64,000 nucleotides of DNA from Symbiodinium sp. CCMP2592 (taxonomy: Eukaryota; Sar; Dinophyceae; Suessiales; Symbiodiniaceae). Location: the NCBI GenBank assembly GCA_905221615.1, contig CAJNDT010004879.1, forward strand, positions 531,520 to 595,519, read 5' to 3'. Within the stretch, counting starts at the first letter, position 1, and each line of letters begins with the position of its first letter. Shown one piece after another: positions 32,966 to 43,445 of the stretch. Below the pieces are notes generated by a model, which did not search any database, was not told the DNA's origin, and was given only the letters and a program-made list of their open reading frames with translations. A program made the position numbers and the translations under genes.

Positions 32966-35900
32966 GTTCAAAAGTTTGATTGCGACAATGGCTTATCGAA
33001 TTGGGCAGTCGGATGGTCTACAGCGAAGCAGGCTGGGTTCTTCTGCAAGTGAATGGGTGAGCGAAGGAGGAGGTTACTAGCGGATCACTGCTGAAATCTG
33101 ACACGCCGCGACTGAACATGAAACAATCAGCCGGCCGGACATCTTCTTTTTGGATCTCTGTGCGGGACACTGCTACCAGTAGCAGGTTGTAACGTGCGCT
33201 TAGACTGACTCTGGTTAACGGAAGTGAACCTGCAGACACACTCGAGGGCACATGCAAGATCTGAGTTTGGTCAAGATTCGATTGCTGAAGATCTCCACTG
33301 CCAACAACCTTGCTGCTGTGTTGGCACAGCATGCAAGCATGGATACAGTACACTGGCTACTCTCAAGCCTGACCTGGGAAGCCATTCCAGCTGGAATACA
33401 ACGACGATGCAGTTCCAAGTTGCAACAAGTTTTCCCTTTACATTATGCTTGTGGCAACTGGTTTTCTTGACAAGGTGTTTCCTTTTCGCCTGTGGTGTGT
33501 TGAGCTCCATCCGGAGTCTCATTACGTGCCAAGTGGGACTGCGCAGTAGCAAGGTTAGTGTTTTCAAGAACACAAGTGAACACTGTTTTGCATATCAGTG
33601 CTGAGCGCATCCATTGTTTACTTTCATGCGGTCTTCTTGCTGAAGCTCTGGCAAGGTCCATGCGTAGTAGACTGCTGGCATAGGCCGCAGGAGGAATGCA
33701 GAGACGGGACGACAAAACACTGACTGTGAGAGATGCACTCAACTGTCATGTTCTCTCCGTTTTTTATTCGTTCGGCACTGCTGATGGGACGGAAAGACAA
33801 ACTAGTGAGGTTCAGCTGTAGGTTAACCTGTCAACTACCAGAGCGGTCGCTGCGACGGATCGGCCTGCACTACCGTTCCGGCAGTAAAACTGGTGGCACC
33901 CGCCCCTTCGCTTGATGAAGCTGTTGCCTGCGTGAAGCTGCAGTGCCATCTGCCGCGGCTGTAAGCTGACTGTTTCGTACCGTGTGCTGGCGCCTGTCGT
34001 TAAACCAGCTCATGCTTCTGAGTTTGTGTTGCAAGCAATCACTGCACATGTTGGCTCGTGGCTGTTTTGACGAATGCCCTTTCCTTCGTATAGTCAAGAT
34101 TTTTGTTGTTATTGATAGACGCTATGGAAACCGAAATACCTCCTCTCACCGATTGATGTTGAAAGACTTGGTCCTGTCTGGGTCACTGACGCACACCACT
34201 GGAGTCGGAGTGCAAGCCGCTTTGCTGTCCAAGCGGAGTGAGCTAGCTGTGTGGTATCAATTTCAGAGTCTTTTCGATCAACCACGTCCTCCATCGGCCA
34301 GATATCGACGATTCGCGCGTTTGCCCCGACGGCCACAAGTGAATACTCGAACCATTGCTATGTAGACTCTTGTTTGCAACATCTTGCAACATCGATGGTA
34401 TTCAAGAGTTCAAGGGTTCAGCGGGGGGATTGCTGAGTCCTGACCATCTTGAAGTCCAGAAACAAGACTGGAGCTGCCAAGCAATTAAGATGCCGTCGGC
34501 GCCGCCTATCGGCCTATCGTGCATAAATCCTCGCTTGACGTGCCCTGTCGCATCTTGGAGATCCCAGTCCCCAGCCGACCGTGCGACTAGAACTTCGCAT
34601 GAGTGCGAGAAACACCGTTCGATCGTTCGCGAGGTTATACGGTTATCCGAAGTACACACTATGGCCTCATGGACATCATTTTAAGCATTGTCAAGCTGCG
34701 GCTTGTCGTGATGCATGAAGTCTGCGAGCAGGAATGGTGTTGTGTACATCATGGGCGAGGTTGCACGCAGAACCTTGGCTCAACATGGCAATACGACCCC
34801 TTCATTTTCTGTCACACAGTCGCAACTCCCAACTCGGAGTAGTGAATGGACAAGGCCTGCAGTGGAGCAAAGCAGCTTCGATTGCTCCACTGACCTGTAC
34901 CACTGGCACCAACGGTGGTCAGCTGAGAAGAAGGCGACGGTTGGAGCATGTGATCACACCATGGCCATGGGCAGCATTGCCGGAATAATCGCGTCATGCT
35001 TGCAAGCCGAAAGCCAGCAGGCATGGCCACGAAGCACGTGATGCGGCTGTCAGCCGAAAAGAGAACATGATCTGCCAGGCTTGGTGCTGCGAAGCCTACA
35101 GTTTGGGGTGCCATTCGGACCAAGAGATGTACGACTGTGATGCAGGGCACCCTCGTTGCACTTAGATGCCGTCAGATGCTCGTGGTTTGAAGGGGGCTGT
35201 CAACAGCGGTTGCTTAGGTATGCGAACTGGAGAGCGGGCTGGCCTGGAAGCAAGAAGGTGAGGGAGTTCGAAATGCTATGTTTCTGCTTGCACGAGCTCT
35301 CGTACCGGTTCCGCTGCGAGGCCTGGTGCTGTGCCCACGCCTCTCGAGGTTGTCTCTACGACTGCGAGGCTTCCTTGGGCCGACACCTGGGGGGGGTCAG
35401 CCATTGCCCTTGCTTTTCTAGAATTCTGAGACCTTGCGGATGTAGGTATGTGTAGGTGTGCACGCACTCCTGCTTGCCAAGGATCTAAGCATGAACAGAC
35501 CGGGCGGCAACCCGTGAGCATAGCTCGTCGTTTTGCAATGGAACAGCGCAACCTTCGAATTCGGAGTAGAGTAAGTCCGTATTTGGCAGCATGACCAGCA
35601 TGGGGGCTAAGCTCAGAACCCGACGTTGCCTCATGGTCGACAATAAGCCCCCGATTCCTTCGACCCAGATGGTTCGGAACCCAATGCGTCGCACATGTCG
35701 CACATGAATGAGAACAAGACTTAATCTTAACTTATGTCAATGTTACCTTGCTGTACTGAACACATGACAGAAAGGGCTTCTAAAACAGCAGATGACCATG
35801 GTGCAGGCAGGCAGGCAGGCGAACGGCTCGTGTGCGTCTGCCTGCGTGCGCGAGCATGTGTCCTGCTGTGTTTGTTTGTTTGTAGTGTCTCTGGTAGATG

Positions 35901-37265
35901 ACATGTTACCACTGCGCAAATCCGTTACTCACGCCTGTATTGAGCTCAAGACCGACATGTTTCCGCTGCTGAATCCACAAGCATTCTCGCTGTGCTTTCT
36001 GTGCAAGCGGCATGCTACTTCCGTACGGGGTGGCGAGCATCTGTTCGTGTCGATCTGTCACACTTGGCATGGTTCGAACTATGGTGCCGGATGTCAAACG
36101 ATGGGGCATACAGTAGCACGTTATGCAACATTTATCAGACTGACGGCAGGCCTCGCAACAAGCCTGGTCATCCTCAAGGCTCACAGAAGTCTGTGGCATC
36201 GTGTTGGTTAGTTGCTCCTTTTGTGGCGATGCTCTTGCTGTCGTTGCTCCCGGTTGACTCCGCTCGTTTGGTGTCTGCCAGTGTCTAAAGTTCTCTCTCT
36301 TAGATGCTCCTTTCCCATCCTTTTCACAAATGCTATGCATACACTGGTTCCGGCGGAAGGCGTGCATGGTGTTGCTGGCACCAACAGCAAGGTTGCAGCC
36401 CGGCATTGGGCTAAGAATGGGAGGCCGACATGGAAACATTTGTAGTGAAGTCGGAGCAGCTGCCGTCAAGTGGTCATCCACAGCAATGAAATCCGCAGAG
36501 CCGTAGAGACCTGGAAAACGGTCCCCAGGAAAATTCCCGTCACACCACAACTCAGCGAACGACGACACATGTTTTGACCATCGAGGAAGATGGATACTTC
36601 ACTGCCGCAAGGCCTACTGCAGAGGAGGTTGGATGGTAATCAAAGCGTCATTCGAGCCATCCAAACATGCAGTTCGAAGGACGTTCGCGATGTACACTAC
36701 ACCGTCAGTGCCAAGTTCGACTGCAGCGCAGGCTTCCGAGAGCATTGCTTGTGCTTTGTAGGGGAAGGTCCACCACTCGAGAAACATTAAGCGGCTGTTC
36801 TACGGCTGCCTTCTGTCCGCGGCACAAGCCGCGGACGAGGGTGCAGCTGCTTTGGTAATTACCTGCAGCCTGTCGGCGACCAAACAAGGCATCAGTATCG
36901 GGCCTCGGCATGGACCCTCGACGAATTTCATGGCTCTCCTGTGTCGATGTTGCAGGGCTCAGGTTTCACCCTTGATTTGATTAGCCGGCTTGAGCGGGGA
37001 AGCATCCTGCTCTCAGTCTTCTTGAGTAACAGCTGCACCTAGAGATGAGAACCTGTGAGCAGAACGAGTCCTGAGCCTAATGCGCGGAGGCTACGCCAAC
37101 TGGCAGGCGGGATGGTCAATTGAGAAAAAGGCTTGGTGCTGTCAACACCAAGCAAAAGGCTGTCCGGGTCTCGGCAAGGATTTACCAGTAGTGCAACCAT
37201 GCTCCGCTGTGGATGACGATCTTGCTTGTGAAGCCATGCTCTGTCAAGGCTCCGACGGGCGGTGA
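32966..37265 (+). CDS. Multi-exon protein built of Cys/Trp repeats
   Basis: The repeat reads [YF]DCxAGxxNWxxGWSxxKK, then xWCC, about five residues, GC. Exons supported by motif and splice sites: 32966-33031 (FDCDNGLSNWAVGWSTAKQ, GC donor), 34732-34777 (EWCCVHHGRGC), 34863-34933 (FDCSTDLYHWHQRWSAEKK), 35079-35146 (AWCCEAYSLGC...YDCDAG), 35218-35257 (YANWRAGWPGSKK, GTGAGG donor), 35321 onward (AWCCAHASRGCLYDCEA), 36304 to about 36402 (RRAWCCWHQQQGC), 36709-36731 (AKFDCSAG) and 37090-37265 (YANWQAGWSIEKKAWCCQHQAKGC, stop TGA). The run 34732-35257 joins in phase over four exons with GC-AG introns of 85, 145 and 71 bp. Some links (33032-34731 and 35321-36709) are missing or out of phase. Function is unknown; a secreted or luminal disulphide-rich protein is likely. 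Confidence 0.65.
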
Positions 37266-37690
37266 CCCTGCGCCGTGTAAATCAGGTCGAAGGTGGTCGA
37301 TATCTGTGCAGCTCAGGAGGGCTTTGGCGGTAGGCCCGTGTCACCCAGGTGTCAGAATGAGGTGGCCCTGGCGTATATGATTGAGAGTGGAGAGGGATGC
37401 GGCAAGGGTGTAGCTGACGAGGCTACATAGAATCTTTCCACCCTGGGCCCCTCAACGACATGTGCCTGGCAGTCAGATTTCTTCAAAAGAAGACTGACAG
37501 CAAAGTTGAGAACTCGTAGCAGCTTTTGCGAAGACAAGGCGCTAAAGAGTGCCGAGTGGAAGGATTGACGGCAAGCGGCACTGGCTGGGCTTGCCAGACT
37601 CTTTTTACGACCCATGCGGTGACATTGTAGCTGCGAGTGTTCAGGCCAAAGGAATGCGCACTGCAGCAGCTAATGAGCTAATGAACTCCC
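37266..37690. other. Intergenic spacer before the channel gene
   Basis: About 425 bp between the stop of the Cys/Trp-repeat gene and the channel ATG. CACTGCAG ending near 37,666 could serve as a trans-splice acceptor, with a short leader then ATG at 37691. No relic spliced leader was found. Confidence 0.4.
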
Positions 37691-40600
37691 ATGGACTCCA
37701 GACCCTTTGCAAGCTTGGTGAACGAGCCCATCGAGCCTGGAGAGGCTCGGCCTAACGCCTCTGAGACTCCCAATGTGGCGTTCGAGCCTGAAGCCGGTGG
37801 GACAATGAGCACAGCTGGAGCACGCCTGGCTGATTATATGGACTTCAAGGACGAAGGCATGGAAGAGGACTTAGATGTAGATAGGACTTTGCTGGCGGAG
37901 GAGGAAGAGGACGAGAACATGCCGGCGTCAGCAGATGAGGCCCGCTTTGCCGCACTATTGGAAGAAGGACCTAGCAAAGAGCAAATGGAAGCAGAATCAG
38001 CTCAAGACCCCTTCTCTGCAACGCCGGGAGCAACATCTTTCACGTTTATCCGGACAACGCTGCAGCATCTTAGCAGGGGACTGGTCGCCAAGAAGTTGGA
38101 CGCGTCCAACAATTTCGAACTATCCTTCGAATTGGTTTTGCATCAAACCGCCAAAGAGCGCAGGGGTGTGGCACATTTCTCTGTAGGGGGATCCACCAGA
38201 AGCCAGCTGCCTCGTGTTTGCATACCTCCTGGGTCTACAAAATTGTATTTCTTCTTGCGGCAAGGTTCTTTCCGTGCAAAATTGGCAACAGCCCCCATTC
38301 CCCGCAATCGGCTTGTTCGGGTGAGTTTTCGGCTGGTGCAACATGTGATATCTGTGTCAGTCGATGGCGTGGAGCAGGCTACTGCCTCAGCCGACGGCTT
38401 GCAGGTGCCAGTCCCTGCCAAGATGTTCGCATATTTTGATGGTCCAGGCGACATCGCCGCGGAGGCGATGGTAGGAAATGCAGTCTATCGCTGGCGCCAC
38501 TTTACTTTGCGACCCAGGGTGCAGGCAACAACGATCTTTGAGCTGCCACCGGATGAAATTCAATTGATGGTAGAAGTGACGGATGAACTGAAGAAGTCCA
38601 AAAGGTGGGCAAAGTTTGATGCTTTCTTCGGCATGATTGTGTTCGCTAATGCAGTTTCTATGGGCATTCAGACGGATTGCCGGTGCGCTGATGATGTGGT
38701 GTGGCAGATTCTGGACAATGTTTTCCTCGTGGCCTTCATCATAGAGCTTGTTTTGAGGGCTGTGTTCAGTGGACTGCGGCAATTTGGTGCCATGATAGTC
38801 TCTGACCATTGGCTGCAGCTTGATATGATGGTGATTTCCCTGAGCGTTGTGGACACATGGATACTCGGCGATTTGGGCAGCGGCGGAGTGTTTGCCCTCG
38901 CACGCCTCTACCGGCTACTTAAGCTTGTCAAGATGGTTCGCTTGCTACGCACATTTCGTCAGCTTGCCATGCTCGTGGAGGGCATATTGAGCTCTTTGCA
39001 AACACTGTTCTGGGCAGTTCTATTGTTGGCGCTGAGCATCTACATGTTTTCGGTGCTTCTGGTGCGAATGGCACAGTGGAATGTGGATGCTGTGAAGGAT
39101 GCCTCGCTTCCTTTTACATCGCTTCCAACAGCCATGTGGACACTGGTGCAGCTATCGACTTTCGACAAGTGGGTGGAATTAGTGCGAGTTGCCGCCTTTC
39201 AGCTTGGGGGCCTTCATGGTGGAGCAGTTGCCATTGTTCTGTTGATATGTGTGTGCCTGACTGGGCTCGGCATCATGAACCTGGTGGTCGGCATTTTGTG
39301 TAACACCGCCTTCAAGCTGGAATCTCGTCAAGTTCGTATGGTAGGAGCAGAACGTCTTTTAAAGCAGCAGGGGGCTCTCGAGCTTTTCCGTCAGCAGCTG
39401 CTCAAACACGGGACGCACCTGCTCAAGAACCCCCGATACATAGCGAAGGAAGAATTCTTCGAAGCTCTGCAAGACAGTGGCATCAAGGAAATCATTCAAA
39501 TCTTGAATCTTACTGACAAGGACTTTGACATGCTGGTATCTGCACTTGAGGAGAACAACGACATAGAAATCGATGGCATTATTGAGGCCATTGGCATCAT
39601 CGAACTGCAGTCCTACTTTGCACAGAGTGTGGCCAATAGTGTCAAGAAACACAAAGCTGCGACAGCTTTGAGGCCAGTGGACCTGCTGTTCTTCTGTATC
39701 AGTCTGCGACAACTGGAAGCTTCTATGGAGAAGGTCGATCGCCATGGCCGAAGCATGTGTGCTTTTGCATATGATGCGCTAAGTATTCTCTATGCTCGTG
39801 CAGAAGAATCCTACACCTTGCTCAGGCTGACACATGACGTCAGATGGACCCCGCCTGCTTCAAAGATGGAGTCGACGCAGTCCTCCTTAAATGTTAGGAA
39901 GATGGAAGAGACGGCCAACCAGTTCAATCTCGATACGGAGGAGCAGAAGCTTCTCATGCCGATAGACATCTTGTTCGGCAGCGTTATCGCGGTGAACGGT
40001 GCATTTGTAGGAGTTCAAACGATGCAGGATGACGGAAACGTGCTTGTGTACTGGATTGACTTAGCCTTTACATTTGTGTTTACCTTGGAGTTCATTCTTC
40101 GTGGCGTTTTGGCAGCGAACCTAAATTATGTCCATCAGACGGAAGAGGGGGATAGTGACCTGAACTTCTTCCAGCAAGCCAGCAGGAAAGTGGCGAGATT
40201 CGCTAAGTTGAGGTCAAGAGTCAGGTGCTGGATCTTGCCACCTTGTCCACCCGGTGGGGTTCTCAGCGTGCTTTCTGCTACCTGCCGAAGCCTTAAGGAG
40301 TTTTCCGTCTCTTTCGATTTCACGATCATCGTTCTGTCGCTCCTGGATTCCCTGGTGATTGTCCAGCTCCGCAATGCTGGAGTGCTTGAGCTTGACACTT
40401 CGGCTCTCTCAGTTCTGCGAGCCTTTCGTTTGTTTCGCTTGGCAAAGCTACTGCGCATATTCAGGCTCTTTCCACAACTGCAGAAGCTCGTCTTCGCATT
40501 GATTGAGACCTGGAGACAAGTGTTCTGGGCCCTCATGTTGATTCTCCTTCTGTTGTATGCCTTCTCCATTTATGCAGTGTCGATGATCGGGAGAGATGCA

Positions 40601-41234
40601 GCTCAGGGATCTACATCGAAGTCGTACTATGGTACTTTGACCGACTCTTTCCTCACAGGATGGCAGGTCACAACTTTTGACCGTTGGGATGAGGTTTTGT
40701 ACACATCCACCGACAACCTTCTCCATTTCTGTATGCTTTTGCTGGTGGCTGTCGTGTTGGGTTTGGGGTTGATGAACATGGCCGTTGGAGTTGTATGTGA
40801 AGCTGCCATGAGCTTACAAGCCAAAGATGATGCCGATGTACAGCGAGCTGAACTGATCGCGTTCTTGTCGGCTATGAAGAATCTCCAAGAGACGTGTGTA
40901 CGAGAACTCGGGGACCAAATACTGCCGGCGAGTTTGATGGAAGATGCCATCGGCTTGAAAATGAACCCGCCATTGGGCCGTTCGATCGCTGGCCAGAGCA
41001 CCGTCAACAACCAGTTGTCTTTCGCGCAGGATCAACTTCACTCGTTCCTGATCTTTGCCTGCCGTGGGGCTTCTTTTTCAGTGATGTTGAGCATGCACTA
41101 GGACGGACGCGATGAGTACAGGGCCGCCCCAGTGAACGCTTCCAAGTTTCCATAACCCTTAACACCGTTGGCCGAGATCAGGATACATGACGTGACTGCT
41201 TGAACGTAACATACTGACGTAAAAGTAGAAAGTA

Positions 41235-41321
<87 letters not shown>

Positions 41322-42103
41322 TGGTAGTGGTAGTGGTAGTGGTAGTAGTAGTAGTAGTAGCAGTAGTAGTAGTAGTAGTAGTACCCATGCGCGCCTCCTG
41401 GCGCCTGGTGTTTTGCTCTGTTTTCAAGTGTTTCGGGGAGGTTTTGGGTTGGGGGGGGGGGGTGGGGGGGGGGGTAATAACGACATGGTCGACCGCAATG
41501 GTTTTCTTGTTGCCAAAAACACTGGCAGTGCCGGTACTTTGGAGCGTTTTATGGGGCCTTTTGTTCGACTGGGAGGGGAGGGTTTGGTGGGGGTGTCAAT
41601 CACGACATGCTGAACCGCGATTTTTGCCGAAAACGCAATCCCCACGGTGTGGCTCGATTTTCGTGTGTTTTCGAAGCATTTTCTTCCACTGGTGCGGGGG
41701 GGTCGTCAGGCGGGGGGGCCCGCACAGTGGCTCGATTTTCCTGTGTTGGCAGTAGCAGTAACAGTGGCAGTAGCAGTAGCAGTAGCACAGTACACTATTA
41801 TGGTCGACCGCAGTGGTTTCTTCGACTGGGAGGGGAGGGTTTGGTGGGGGTGTCAATCACGACATGCTGAACCGCGATTTTTACATGCACATCGTTGGCA
41901 TTCTCAGCATCTTCATCATCATCATCATCAGTAGCATCACTAGCATCATCATCGTCATCCAAAAGTGTAATTATTAGTAAAACAAAGTAGTTTTTGACAA
42001 CACACCCAAACTGCGATTTTCAGAAAACCCTGTAAAAACCGCTACATTGTACCCTCGAACACCTCCAAACTACCAGGCGCCAGGAGGCGCGCAAGCCTAG
42101 TAG

Positions 42104-42134
<31 letters not shown>

Positions 42135-42441
42135 CGTAGTCGTCGTAGTAGTCGTAGTAGTAGTAGTAGTCGTCGTCGTCGTCGTCGTAGTGGTAGTGAG
42201 TGGTAGTGGTAGTGGCCGTAGTGGTAGTGGTAGTGGTAGTAGTAGTAGTAGTAGTAGTAGTAGCAGTAGTAGTAGCAGTAGTAGTAGCAGTAGTAGTAGC
42301 AGTAGTAGTAGCAGTAGTAGTGGCAGTAGCAGTAGTAGTAGTAGTAGCAGTAGTAGTAGCAGTGGTAGCAGTGGTAGCAGTGGTAGCAGTAGTAGCAGTA
42401 GTAGCAGGGGTCGGGTAGGAGTAGTAGGAGAAGCAAAAGAC

Positions 42442-42492
<51 letters not shown>

Positions 42493-42963
42493 ATAGTAGT
42501 GGTAGTAGTAGCAGCAGTAGCAGTAGAAGTACCTGCAGTACGACTAGGAGTGAGGGGCAGGCTATGAGGAGCAACAGCAGGGCTAGAGTTGTAGTAGTAG
42601 TTGTAGTAATCGTAGTCGTAGTGGCAGGGGCACGGGCAGGGGCAGTGATAGTGGTGGTGGTGGTGGTGGTGGCAACACTAGTGCTAGTCGTAGTCATGGT
42701 AGCAGTGGTGGTAACTGCAAAAGCTTGTCGTTGTGTTTACTTAGTCCACATCTGATATGAGTGTGAATGTCAAGTGACAGGGGTATCAATTGGGGTGGCG
42801 TAGCAATCCTCGCACCAGCTTAGGCCGAAGCTCCAAGAGTTTCTGGGAGATGCAGGCTTGCACAGACTTCTGGTGAAGAGAGTTCGCGACAAAGTGGACC
42901 ATGGAAGAACTGGACTGGTCACGGTCGCTCAGCTTTCACTGATGCTCAAATCATGTTTGTTGC

Positions 42964-43007
<44 letters not shown>

Positions 43008-43414
43008 CACTGGTATATCACGGACTCTGAGTTCAGGTATTCCCCCACCCAGCGATGTTATAGTGGGTGCGAAGCTCGAGGTGCTTCCACTCAAGGTCGT
43101 TGTGGGAGAGGATCCCCCGGATGTCTTCCGAAAGGTGCGGAAGGTAGTCCTTGCAGCAACTAGGTCGTCGGTGAGGAGGTAGCACTGCAAACGTGCCCTT
43201 CTCGGTTATGGCCTGTCCCCTTCGACGGCTGACTATGGGCCACTGGAGCAATGCAGCGTCGGGCGGTTGGTCTCAAGCACCGCTGGGAAAGACAGGCAGG
43301 CTCCCCCAGGGCGACAGCCTGGGTTAACCTCCTGTCTCCCCCCCGATGCAAGGAGAGCGGACAGGCCCTCCAAGCAAAGGTGCTGTAACCCCCGTGGAAG
43401 GAAGAAAAAAAGAC

Positions 43415-43445
<31 letters not shown>

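Larger units (their letters stand above)
41026..42823 (+). other. Intron 1 of the channel gene, repeat-rich
   Basis: GC-AG intron of 1,798 bp. The junction reads TTC GC / G CCG, giving SFAPKLQEFL. The unspliced frame would instead stop at 41101. The intron holds two TAG-microsatellite arrays and a candidate inverted-repeat element. Confidence 0.45.

Noticed and set aside
33290-33340. CCTTGCTGCTGT and, at 34018-34080, LCCKQSLHMLARGC as the missing WCC exon of the 33-35 kb gene
   Set aside because: Neither follows an AG in the needed phase 0. The second is the better candidate but is left out of the model.
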